In this document: piece by piece, positions 1 through 13,000 of the stretch
Numbering within the stretch: the stretch's first letter is position 1
Layout of the letters: every line of letters starts with the position of its first letter
From: Trichobilharzia regenti
Lineage: Eukaryota > Platyhelminthes > Trematoda > Strigeidida > Schistosomatidae
NCBI GenBank assembly: GCA_944472135.2
Contig: OX235264.1
Location: 96,792,319 to 96,856,318, forward strand
Reading direction: 5' to 3'
Length of the DNA stretch: 64,000 nucleotides
Position numbers and translations under genes: made by a program
Notes under the pieces: generated by a model
Told to the model about the DNA's origin: nothing
The model's input: only the letters and a program-made list of their open reading frames with translations
Database searches by the model: none

Positions 1-430
1 TCAGACTCAAAGTGATCATGTGGAACATGTATATGCCGTTTTAAGGCGCATTACCAAAACAAATCTCAGATAGCCAAACAGAGTGTCACGCTGCTGGCGA
101 GTTAAAACCGCTACCTGAGGAAATCTTGACAAAAAAGACCTTTATGCCCCCCTCCCCAAATTCCAAGAGAAAGCTAAGACTGTTCTTGGCAAGAACAGCG
201 TTTTACAGTCCGTTTATGAAAAAGTCCAACGAGATAGCAGCTCTAGTGTGGAGACTACTGAATAAACCCAAGTTTGGTTAGTCGGAAGATTGCCAGAAGA
301 CATTCGACTGCTTTAAACAGCTTTTAAACTAACAGCAAAGGATGCTAAAGCTACCTTCACACACACGGAAAACCGTCCACGATGTGCACAGATACGAGTT
401 TTCAGCTTTGATATCAGTAGTTCAGCAGCT
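1..430 (+). pseudogene. Ty3/Gypsy pol relic (RT-RNase H junction)
   Basis: Conceptual translation in shifting frames resembles the RT/RNase H junction of the better preserved Gypsy pol at the right end of the window: KPLPEEILT, then SKRKLRLFL, then FKQLL, in the same order and spacing. Stops and frameshifts break it, so it is a dead fragment. It lies on the plus strand, opposite to the RIC8 gene, probably within RIC8 intron 10. The fragment is cut by the window edge, so its full extent is unknown. Confidence 0.7.
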
Positions 431-698
431 ATCACTCCTGGAAGTATTTCTCTCTATATATATACACCCTCATCATAGAAACTTTCATAAACTTCAGTGG
501 ATATTCGTTTTGATATAACGAGCTCTCCCCATTTCCTTTATTTCATTATTCAAAGTGTAGAGTGTAAGGATTATTCTAGCTCGACACACATCAGTATGCT
601 GATAAGATTTTCGTTTGCATGCAAAAGTTAAAATTAGCAGCTCACATTTCACCAACTCAATGTTTGTTAATATGTAAAACATCTAATGCACAACATAC

Positions 699-1002
699 CT
701 TTCAAGTTTATCAATCTTTTGTACTAAATCCATAGCTAGATATTCTTTTTGTTCATCAGACATATTGTCTATAGGATTTGCTTTTGGAATTTCCCATCGC
801 CCTGTTACGGGATTGACATCATCTTTCAAGCTTTTATACTCTTCCGTTTCAGATTCAGTAGATGTTTCAGAATATTCAACATCTGATGATAGGGCATTTG
901 AATTCGAGTTTCTGTTAGCTTTTGACGGTTTCCCGAGTAGTGCGTGGCGAGCTAAGAAACCGGCGAAATTTCCGAAACCAGTGTATTTCACAGCTCTTCC
1001 AA
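699..1002 (-). CDS. RIC8: RIC8 exon 10
   Basis: Acceptor TTTTCAG at 1003-1009, donor GTATGT from 698. The previous exon leaves one base (A) and this exon starts TT, giving I before [14 protein letters not shown]. It encodes the most conserved RIC8 block, an acidic Ser/Thr stretch ([14 protein letters not shown]) and NPVTGRWE. Acidic Ser/Thr sites just before this block are CK2 phosphorylation sites in animal RIC8A (family knowledge); whether they are used here is inference. It ends in phase 2 within DKLER, so at least one more exon must follow to the left. Confidence 0.9.
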
Positions 1003-4000
1003 CTGAAAACAAAGTGTTATTTAATGAAGATAAAATTAGATTAGGCTATATATATATATATTAGAATACTTAAAACTGAAACTTTAAAGCCCAAGATTTA
1101 AACTGTATTTCTCTTTCGGAACGCAAAGGATGAAAATAAAATCAAGCCAGCATTACTTGCATATGTCTGTCTGTTTTCGACATAGAACTTTGCACATATG
1201 TGCGGAAGTTCAAGTCGCCACACTCCACTCCTTGTAGAACACAAAGCAACAGAAGAAAGTACAAGAAAAGCATAATAGAGACAGTAAACAGAGGTGTGAG
1301 ACAAAGGAAGAGTAATAACGAAGGACAAAACAGTTTCATTGGAAATCATAAGTCACAAGGAGTGGATGCATCTGCGCTATTCACTGAGAACGATTTTGAG
1401 CCATGTCACCAATTGTTTCCAACCATTAGTTGTTACCGTCCCGAGGACCCCAACCAGTCAGGAAGTCTACACCTTCCTACGTGGCTGACTTAAACTAACT
1501 GCTGTAGATTTCATTGACTAGTACCATGTTTTGGTTTGACCGCCGCTGGCTCTTTTCCAGCCTGACCCTATATCAGCGAACATTGCCCGTCGAGGGAGGC
1601 GATGACTTGGCATACGTAACACATGTCCTAACCATTTTTCTCAGTCGATGTATCTTCACAACTTCGTCGATTGATTTCCCCTGTTTACCTAGCGCTCGAC
1701 GCCTAACCTCAATGTTGCTCACCTTATTATGCCACCTTACACGGGAAATAGAACGCAGGCACCTATGATCAAAGACAGCTAATCTTTTCATGTCTTCCAT
1801 TCTCAGTAGCCAGGTCTCACAACCATGAAGGAGGACGGAGCGGACTGATGAGCAGTACACCCGCCCTTTGGTCGATTACTTGCATATACATGCTACTGTG
1901 ATCCATTATTGATCTAGACGCTTGACTTCCAACTAAAGAGTCGGTGGTTCGAACCCCGCACCACTTACCTAGGTTTGGACAGCCAGATGGTATCATTAAC
2001 CCTCACGTAGTGCCGACAGTATTCGCAAGTGGTTGTTGACCTAACTCACTGTAATATTAAAATGTGAAGACAAAAGATGCATATTTTACTCTGACTAGGT
2101 AATCGTATATTATAAATTTGAACCGCATGGCGTAAACAACATGGAACTCCGACAACGAACCAACCAAGGGCCTATAGCCCAACAAATACACTGAAGTAAA
2201 CAGAGATGGATTACACATACTCTGATGGACACCGTACCAGCCCGAATATGAAACGACAAGTCGGGTGTAGGTCCGAGGGTGACGTAGGGGAGATGAACAC
2301 TTGTAGGCAATTATTGAGCCAACTAAAAAGGACTGCAGAGGAAAATACTGATTTGCGGCTAAAACCCCTACGTTTCACTAGGAACCCAAGGGAATGATAA
2401 TAATTATCATTATCATAGAAGCTAATTGAATATTTTGTGTCTGTATCGAAATTTCCCTGAAGTAACAGTGGTTTGATGGATAAGAAACACAATGTACTTT
2501 GTTTGGAACGTTATTCAGCACATAACATTCTTTTTAGTAGCTTAATAATTTTGGTTCCCAGTATTAAGAAACCTAAACGAGTAAGGCAGCAAAGCGCATT
2601 TGTGTGTACCAGTCCTAAGTGACACTTATTTTTTATGGTATGACTACTAATACTATTTAACCGCCTCAATAAATAGGCACAATACTGGTGTTTGGACCAT
2701 GTAACTAATCGGTTGAAAATTAACTATACAAAACAGTCAGCTAGGCCTTTCAATCCGTGTAAGCGTTTCCCGGGAATGATATTCTCCGACTCACTGATGC
2801 GTTATAATTATGGTGCTCTATTTGTGTAACACTTCTAGTAATGAGTATTTCAATTTAAAGATGTCTACAGACTAACGAGATTAAATTGAAATCAGTCCAT
2901 CTTACCTATAAATTGTATCACTGGCTTTCCTTCCATCGATATTTCCCAATGCACATGAAGTATATCGATGGTTTATTCGTAGAATGGCCGCCAGTCAGTT
3001 ATGAAGGAGGGCCAGTTTTGGCTCCACACCGACGCACTCCTAAACCCCACCTAGCTCTCAGCAAGTCCCGAAAAGAGGGGAATCTGGGGGTGTGAGGCTG
3101 GCTACTGGAACTTTACAACTAGAAGCCCAATGTTCCACTAAGAATGTAAAAAACTTATAAATAAGCAAATCGTATTTATTTATTCATTAAAATACAGTGA
3201 TGCAACACACAAAACTGCACAGTTTGTGTGAGGGGTGGGGAATGACTGCTTGAACACCCAGATCGAAACAGGTGGTTGTCTCAAGGGGGCACCCACGGAG
3301 TCTTTGACTTAAGGTCTAATCCGCAAGGCAGTCGAACAACGTTAACAGTTACGTGCCCATATTTCCCGATAAGCAAAATTGGTTCATCCTAAATTTGATC
3401 CGTTCGAATTCCGGAACCGATGTGCAACGCCCCCCCCCACACCCAATAGGTTTGGAATCAGGGTTTCCCAGGTGAACCAGCATGTCCATCAGTTCAGTTG
3501 TCAGCGCCAGATATCCGCATTTATCTTTTAACTTTCATGAGGAACATTGCTGTCATGTGACCACATGAACGTATTTCGAGAGGAAGACAGAGGTCTAGTT
3601 TACCCACCCATGGGGTGGGTACCATGACTTTTATGGGGGCAAACCGTATACCGAAAGGTTAAATAAATAAAAATACTAGCTAAGATATTTACCAAAATAC
3701 TTACTATTCTCTTTACACAGTACAAAGATGAATAAGGCAGCTGATTCACCAACAATTTGAACTGGATGCGTAAGTAATTTACAAAGGCTGAAAGATAATC
3801 AGTTAAAAAAACATTTGTTTTGTCAAATTCACTTGAGGGAATTTTATCAGTTTTAAACCAACTGTACACAAGTGTAACACTCATTTCAATTTCAATTCTT
3901 GAGAAGAATGAAATTGAAAATAAGCTAACCAAGTTGTTTAACAATGAACATTTAATTAACATACCTTTTGTAAATAATTAACAGGTGACCACTATATGTA

Positions 4001-7000
4001 TTCATAATTGTATAAAAGAAGGCGAACAGAAAGGTCACTGGAATTATGAAATGCGAAAGCATGTTATATTTTAAAGGGGTCAGAGACAAAGAAATTTTGG
4101 TAGCCTGGAAATGCTTTCTTGGGATGGGGCGATTGATCTAATTTTTGCTGCAGTCGAAGTTGAATTTTCAACTATTTTAACTATCGACTCCCTTCCGTCA
4201 AAGAAAAATAATCTCGAATAGTCATACGATAATAACAGTAGCAGTAGTGTGGCATGTGCTACTGATAAGATTTGTCTGGATTCAACATAGAACTTCGCAC
4301 CGAAGTCCAGCAGTTCGAGTTGCCACGTTCCAAATAGCACACAAAAGTAGACAAGAAGAGGAGTGAAGAGAATCAATAGAGTTTGACAAGTATAAGAGTG
4401 AAACAGAATGGGTAATGGTAGAAAGGAATATGAAAGATTACAGAGACTGAATACATCTGCGCTGGTCATTGACAACGATTTTGAGCCATGTCACCTATTG
4501 TCTCCAGTCATTGATTCCTAGAGTCCCAAAGGGCCCCAACCCAGAAGTCTGCATCTCCCTACCTGACTCAGTTTAACTGTCAAGGATGGATTGATGCCAT
4601 GTTTTTGTTTAGCCACCACTTACTCTTTTCCAACCTGCACCTATATCAGCTAGTAATGGGCGTCGGGGGAGGCGAGGCGATGGTTAGGCATGCGCACCAC
4701 GTGACTTAGCCATCTCAGTCTATGTAACTTTATAGTCTCGTCGATTGATTTTCCCTGTTTGCCCAACACTCTACGCCTAACGTCAACATTACTTACCTTA
4801 TTAAACCACCTAACGTGAGAAAGAGATCGTAGACATCCATGATCAAAAACAGTCAACCTTTTCATGTCTTCAACTCGTATTGACCATGTTTCAGAGCCAT
4901 AGAGAAGGATGGGGCGAACTGCTGAGCAGTACACACGTCCCTTGGTTGATAGCCGATAATCGGCATAAAAACATCAAATAGCGGAGGGAGAGAGAAATTC
5001 GACGTCAAACAGAGCAAATGATTCAGCGTTGCAGCAAAAACACGGGACACGAAAAGACAAAAGAAACACAATACGAAGGGTAGAAGTAGCACAAAACGGA
5101 AGAACTGTGCAAATGGTGATTTGCAGATAAGGTGTACATAATTTCGCTATATAGCGATACCGAATTCCAAATAAGCACTCCTTTGCAAAGTCTCCTGTCT
5201 CCTAACCGTTACAGTTGATAGTATTCCCGATAACAGTCTCTTAAAGCATTTGTTCACCTTCATCAAAGAGTAGTCTTTCTCATGTGTTGGTTTGCGAGGA
5301 TTTTATCGATTTGAAGTTTGATCATGGAGTGATATCATTCGGAAAAGCATTGAAAACCAGGAAGTACCAGACAGCTATTTTGTTCTAGTTTGGAGCTCTC
5401 CAGCAGTACCTATCCATGACCCCACCGCGCCAGGGGTTGAAACCCAACCCACATTCAAGTTACAAGGTGATCTCATCGATCAATGAACCACTGAGATGGA
5501 ATCCTATGGCCCATCAATTTTAATTACTGCCAAATAGTGGTTTATGTCGCGACCGAAAGCTAATGTTATCCGAGCGTATTTTGTCCTTACATCCAAGTTG
5601 GTGGAGTCACTAGTGAGGATTTCTCGCTAGAATTGCAGGCAAATCAGTGACTAGTGGGGGCTAGATTGTCACGGTTTTAGGTTACTTGGTGCTAGAGTCC
5701 TAAATAAGGACGAAACATTCAACCAATGCTTCTTAGTTTCAATGGTTTCTAAATGAAGTCAGACAAGGGTGCTGTATGACAGCGGCACATGTCAAGTGAT
5801 CCACAACGGAAAACTCAGCGAGGCGTTTGGGGTAAACACAGGAGTCAGATAAGGGTGCTTATTATCACCAATGATATTCCTAATTGTTGTGGACTGGGTT
5901 ATGCATCAGACAGTGGGAAACGAGAAGACAGGGATGTCCTGGACCGACGTGAAGAGCCTAGAAGACCTGGATTTCGCAGATGATTTATGTTTGATGTCAT
6001 ACAGAATCGAAGACTTACAAGCGAAAACCGACAAACTGGTCGAAGAAGCAGCCGGCGAAGACACGACTCCAGGTGAACATAGGTGAACAAGACGGAAGTT
6101 ATGAAAATAACCAGCCAACAACAACAACAACATCCAGCCCCAATCATCATCAATGGGAGGGGTTTGAAAGAGGTTACTTCATTCACTTATCTGGCATTGA
6201 GCATTGTCTCAACTACAGGAAGTCGGAACGGACGAGGATGTCGAGTCGAGCGAGAATCGGGAAGGCGAGAAACACAATCATCAACCTAAAACCAATCTGG
6301 AAATCTTCATCACTCAGCATCAACAACAAAATTCGGTCGGATTTTCAATACAAACGTCAAGTCAGTTCTTCTATACGGATCAGAAGCTTCGCGGGTGGGT
6401 CACAAAGAATATTTCCAACAGCCTGTGGCAGACCTTTATCAACAACTGTCTTTGCTATATACTGAAGATCAGATGGCCGGGCCGGAAAGAATCACCAACA
6501 AGAAACTATGGCTGGGAACAAACAAACAAAACAAGAACCAATCGCCGATCAACAAATATGCAGGAGAAAGTGGAGATGGATTGGACACTCACTCGCTGAG
6601 GAGGAGGCTGGGTGATATCGCGCGCGCGTCAGGCCATTGCTCTAGTGGAACCCGAAAGGGAAGAAAGCGGTGAGTGGGACGTCAGTGCAAGGGTGACATG
6701 GAGGAGATTGTGTGAAGAGGAGTTGAAACAGTATGGACTGACATGAATGCAGGTGAAAAGTACAGCAGAAGGAAGACAGAAGCAAGGTGAGACGTGCAGT
6801 TGAAGCCCTATGTTCGCCTAGGAATACAAGGGAACAATAATAATAATAAATGAAGTCGGTTCATCACTATACTTGAAATGTCACCAATTTTCTGAGTTTT
6901 ACCTATTCAAATTAATATAATTTGTTCAAAAATGGTTTGTCATCTTCTAACACCTGAGAATTGAACGTGAAAATCGTACACAATACTTCTTCCGTTTAAG

Positions 7001-10000
7001 ACTAATGGATATATATATATATATATATATCATTTTAAAACTTACTGGTTCCTGATACTATCACCATCTTCAGGCAAACGTGTTACATCTTTCCCCAGGT
7101 AAGGTAGTACCTAAAAGAAAGCATTAAATTTGTAGTTATATTTAAGCTAACAGATTTTTTTTTCAAAACACTTTGCGGAAATTATTGCCAGTCAGTATAT
7201 TATTATCCCTTCCTTGCTTTTCAAGTAGAACATGGGATCTCAGTAGTAAGCCTTCATTTCACTTGGTTCTTTGCCATCATTTTCGACTGGCTCCACGACG
7301 AGCCACAAGCTTTCATTTCCTCCCTGCATGATTTTCTCCATATTACTCTGTGATCCCATTCGGGTTCCGACTAGATAGCCTAGTGTATGTATATCCACCC
7401 TAAGTTATGTTATAGAGTTTGCTTTTCTTTTCAATGCAAACTACTAATATTTGCAAAAGATAAGCTGAAAACAATTCATGTTATGATGGTGAGTAGATCA
7501 CTCATTTTTCTTCAGCAATATCGCTGAATACGTCTTCTCTCATATGAATTAATGGGTATTTTTAAGTTGCTTAAACTTGGTAGGGACCCAGTGATAGCGA
7601 AGGAGCTCATCAGTTTTTTGCTTTATTCCGATAGCTTGGAGTAGCCAAGGCAAAGATACTCTTTTTTGAGAAACAGAGGGAGGGACAGACAGACAGAATG
7701 TTTAGATCGACACGAATATCCAAAAATGCACAAGAATTCACTCAGATACAACCACATTCAGCTGAATACCAGAGTACTCAAGCAACACACACTAAACCAC
7801 ATCGACTATATTAAATCACATGTTCTCAAACTAGAACAAAATATTTACTCACCAGTTCATGCAGTCTGATTTAAATCCAGTTAATCTGTTGAAGAATATG
7901 TCAAAAGAATTACGCAGAAGCCATTTGATAAGATCATGTCAGATCTACCTTAAGACCCTAAAGGTGAATAATAACAGTGAACCTTGATTCCTAAGCAATC
8001 CAGAAAAATATGTATTCAACTAGAGGCGCTAGCACTAGGCTCAAAATTCTTCATAAAATCACCAAATATCCTCAGGTTTCCATCTCAAGTTCATTTTGAG
8101 AACCTGATATATCAAACATATAATCTAGTAACAACATATGAAGAGTACCTATAACAATTTAAATCAGTCGTCGTTTTTTTACCACTGTCACGAGCTTATA
8201 AATGCCAAATCAAACAGTCAGTTAATATCGGCCAAGAAACATTACAAATAGCTTAAAGAATTGATGAACAGTGAAGAGATAATGCTGATATTGTATAAAT
8301 AAAATGCAATATAGCTGGAAAGAGTGGCTCTTCGCTAAACGCCCCTCCCCCCCCCCTTTATTATAATGACTTAATGGAGACTTTTAAGCTACTTAAACAC
8401 TCATTTTTAGTTTCAGTTTCGTCTGTTTAGAGGACTTGCCCAATGATGAAATACCTCTAAATGTTCAAGCTTTTTTTCCGCAATAAAATTTACAAGCAAA
8501 ACGTTCAAATTACATAAGTTTTATGCCATGTGAGAGTTGATGATACGATCTAGTAGTCTGACTAAAGCAGGTGAAGCACGAGTCAAAAAAGTGACAGGAG
8601 TGACTGTTTGGCGATGACTTCAATAGACAGGGAAGTGATTAAACCACTAAGAAACAAATCTGACTTACGATATTGAAAAGTGAAGACTACCACTGATTTG
8701 TTCATATGTCATGTCAAGTACGAAATAATGTTGAGTAAGCAATTATTGAGGACAAAATTTGAAATCATGTAAATTAATGAGTGTGAGCCAGAGAAGAAAA
8801 AAATGAATTTCAGGATAAAAACTACTTATCTACTAGTCGTTTTACAGTAGTATGTATAAAATGTTTTAAACTTTAACTCACTTTTAAACGACAAAATTTC
8901 CTAATCTGATGATTTGATTTACACGCTCGTGTAAGACAATTCAAAATGGGGCATATTCTTTCATCAGTTCGTAGATCGTCAGTAGCTTCAGAAACTTTGT
9001 TAGCATCCTAAGAAGGCATTAAAAGAAGAAGAATTGTTTTCGCCTCCTTTATAACCAAATAAACGACTTTACATATTGTACACAAAAATTAAATACTTCA
9101 TGAATATACAGATATGGCTTATTGGCTCAAGCACTTATTTTTTTCAGCCGATGAATCATGGATTCGAGTCGCTTCCCACCTACTTCAAACGGACGACAAC
9201 TGGGTAGTATCATCAGCCTTCATATAATAAGTATACCCTTTAACTTAGTACATGGAAAATCCGTTCTGGTTAAATAAGCTTAAACATACACCCTGTTAGT
9301 AAGGATGACTGTCTGTCTGTCTTTGACAGAGAACTTTGCACATATGTGCGGAAGTTCAAGTCGCCACACTCCGTTTAGCACACAAAAAAGAGAAGAAAGT
9401 AGAAGAAATGCATATTAGAGACAGTAAACCAGAGGTGTGAGACAAAGGAAGAGTAATAACGAAGAACAATGTAGTTTCATTAGAAATCATAGGTTACAAG
9501 AAGTGGATGCATTTGCGCCATTGAGAACGATTTTGAGCCATGTCACCAATTGTTTCCAACCATTGGTTGTTACCGTCCCGAGGACCCCAACCAGGAAGCC
9601 AGTCTATACCTCCCTACGTGGCTTAGACTAACTGTTGTAGATTTCATTGACTAGTACCATGTTTTGGTTTGACCGCCGCTAGCTCTTTTCCAGCCTGACC
9701 CGATATCAGTGAACATTGCCCGTCGAGGGAAGCGATGACTTGGCATACGTAACACATGTCCTAACCATCTCAGTCTTTGTAACTTCACAACTTCGTCGAT
9801 TGATTTCCCCTGTTTACCTAGAACTCGACCAGTGCCTAACCTCAATATTGCTCACCTTATTATGCCACTTCACATGGGAGATAGAATGAGGACACCTATA
9901 ATCAAAGACAGCTGATCTTTTCATGCCTTCCACTCTCAGTGGCCAGGTCTTGCTCACAACCATAAAGGAGGACGGAGCGGACTGATGAGCAGTACACCCG

Positions 10001-13000
10001 TCCTTTGGTCGATAATCGAACATCTCATCTACACCAGAGTCGGCGCAAACTGGAAAATGCGAAACGAGCCCCTTGTATTCGTGCTGAGATTTCGTCAGAG
10101 ATCAACCCGTTGGGGCTGATGGCACTTCTCAAGTAAGTGAAGCGGTCAACGTGCTCTACCACTTCACTCCCTATTTCTCAGCTGAGTCAGTGTAGTCCAG
10201 TCCTGTAACATCATCTTACATTTGGCGGGAGCGAACCGCATGCCAAACATTCGGAAATTGCAGCTCAAGGTGTTCAGGAGGCTGCATTTTGTCAGCGTCT
10301 TCGCCTAGAAGGACTATATCGTCTGCATATTATAAGTCAACGAGATTATTCCCCGGTAGCAAGTCAATTCCTGAGTCCCCGACCGAAAGCTGCTACCTTG
10401 ACGTGGTGGTCGGGCTTGAACACCGCAATGACCTAATCAAGCTATACTGGCTGAGACTTATGTCTCTTAAGGTTCTACCATGCCAGGCAGGTTGTTTGGA
10501 TAGCGGTTAAACAAAAAGCAGCTACCTCATCCAATACCATGATCCAAACAAATTCACAAAATTTCATGCCGGATCGGCCGTGGTCCGGATTAACAACGAC
10601 CGCGCTTCCTGCTGCCGTGTCACAGGGCAGGAGTGATAAGTATGCTACTGAGGCACACCAAACAAAAGAGAACAAACAAAAACAGGCCGCGTGTGACCGG
10701 CCTCAAGCAGTTGTCCCCTGGGTTCTGCGGTCACGCAACCAACTTCCACGGTGTGGGCAGCCGGGAAGTAACAATCGCCCTCACAATCCGAAATGCACAC
10801 GAAACCTCTCTAATCCTCACTTATCTTTGTCTTCATCTTCATCTCTATTACCCTGCCTTCCTCCCACTGATGCAACTCCTCTACTTGATGGCTCCTCACT
10901 CCCTCTTCACTGTGTCCACTAAAAACGGTGGAAGCCAAAAAACCACCACCGATAGTCTCCTAAAGCCACGCCACCAATTTCATATAGGAGCTCTTAATGT
11001 TAGGACACTTTACCAAATAGGACAACAAGCATCACTAGCCAAGACCCTGGCATCACGAGCCATTGATGTATGTTGTGTTTCAGAAACACGCATACAAGAC
11101 CCAAGTGTGGTTATTCACCTAACCCCACCTGGCCAACAGGTTGAGTCTTCAAAATTCACCTTGAGGGTGTCAGGAGATGCCACAGCTAGTTCACGAGGAT
11201 TAGCTGGCGTAGGGATAGCTTTGAGTACTAGGGCAGAAAAGACACTGCTTGACTGAATCCCGGTAGATAGCCGAATGTGTGCTGTCCGCCTAAACGGATC
11301 AGCAAAAAGGAGGAAGGACTGTACTACTCGCCGATGCCTTTTCGTAATCTCCGCCTACGCCCCCACTGACTGCAGTTCAGATGAAACGAAGGATGAGTTG
11401 TACCAAAAGCTGTCTAGTTTGGTGCGAAGGGCTAAACGCTCAGACATAGTCGTTCTAGCTGGTGACTTTAACGCTCAAGTAGGGAAATTGTGTCAATCTG
11501 AGAAGGATGTCGGTGGCACTTATGGAGTTCCGTGCCAGCGAACCGACAACGATGACCGTATCCTACAGTTCTGCTCTGATAATCATTTGTTTCTTGTAAG
11601 CACTAACTTTAAACACAAGGAGAGACACTGTTTGACTTGGAGACCCCCTTCATCAAACCAACGCTGGACACAAATAGACCACATAGCAATAAGCTATCGT
11701 TGGCGTGGGTCGGTAGGAGAATGTCGCTCCTTCTGGAACACGTGTGTAGATACCGACCATGCACTAGTCTGCGCTCGGGTGTGCTTACGACTGAACGGAC
11801 GTAGGAAACAGCTGGCGGTAAAACCACCACGTCCCCAGCTCGATCAGGAAACTAAATCCGTTCTCAGTGGCGCAGATGCATCCACTCCCTGTGACTTATG
11901 ATCTTCAATGAAACTGTTTTGTATTTCTTTATTACTCCTTTGGCTCACACCTCTGCTCACTGTCTCTATTATGCTTTTCTTGTACTTTCTTCTCTTGCTT
12001 CGCGTGCTACACGGAATGTGGCGACTTGAACTTCCCCACATTTGTGCAAAGTTCTATGTCGGAAACAGACAGACAGAGACAGACAATTCCTGAGTCACTG
12101 AAGTCACTTGGGGTTAATTCCATTAGTACATCTATGATGAAGTTGAATATAAATGGGGATAATGGGCATCCTTGACGGACACCACTAGTCGTCACCAGTT
12201 CAGATGACAACTCGCCGTAAGCCCTCACCTGGCTGATGGCATGAGTACGAGTAGAATGACTTAATCAGTGCAATGTATTTTCTCGCCATTCCCTTTACAG
12301 CCAAGCATCGCCAGAGAACCTCTCGGTCGACAGAATCGAATTCCGCCTTTAGGTTAAGAAATATAATGACTGCTGGACGCCGGTAGGAATGCCTATGTTC
12401 TAGAATCTGTCGGAGTGTGAAGATATGATCAATACACCCTCTTCTTGGTCTAAAGCCTTCCTGGCTCTCTCGTGTTTGTGCCTCCCGAGCACCACTTAGT
12501 TTACGTCTGTGGTGCTCGGGAGGATAACTGCTAGTAGCGTGCAGTCAGACAAGGATGAAAATCTAAAAACAAATTAGACATACCATCTAGTTAAGATCAA
12601 ATGAGTGATAAATAAAATCACTACGGAAACGCATTAGCAACAACACTATGTTAATTTGCAAAGCTTTCATCACCCAGTAGGATGATGGCGTAGCTTCACA
12701 ACTTCATAATTTGACTTCTCACCCAGCACTACGCCGAACTTCAATAAGCTGCTGACCTACATGACTTTAGTTTTTCTTTTAGGGAGGAGTTTGTTGTATA
12801 ATTCGCTTACTGCATTTAAGTAAAGATGAACCTGAGTTACTGAATTTTCGACATGGAACTTTGCACAACAGTGAAGCAGTTCTAGTTCCTAAATTTCATA
12901 GAAGTAGAGTGGAAAAAAACTATAATATGAGAAAGGAAGAAAAACTATGAGAATTTAATGCATCTATGCGTCGGTGGTTGTGACAGAAAGCTCGCCAACG

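Larger units (their letters stand above)
9306..12495 (-). mobile_element. RTE LINE copy split by a nested RTE
   Basis: This older 5'-truncated RTE occupies 9306-10377 and 12097-12495. The left part holds the tail, 3' UTR and ORF2 C-terminus; the right part continues with RT sequence ([12 protein letters not shown], minus strand). The interruption is the plus-strand RTE at 10378-12083, and CAATTCCTGAGTC is repeated on both sides. Frameshifts break its ORF. Its 5' end runs into a 15-bp inverted repeat at 12481-12523. Confidence 0.85.

Noticed and set aside
765..1064. 99-codon plus-strand frame
   Set aside because: Exact antisense of RIC8 exon 10 and its flank; the minus strand carries the conserved protein.
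7600..7625. CTGATGAG on the minus strand as a hammerhead core
   Set aside because: No stem II, GAAA or stem III follows; chance match.
8341..8360. Run of C residues as a regulatory or replication tract
   Set aside because: Simple homopolymer in an intron with no supporting context.
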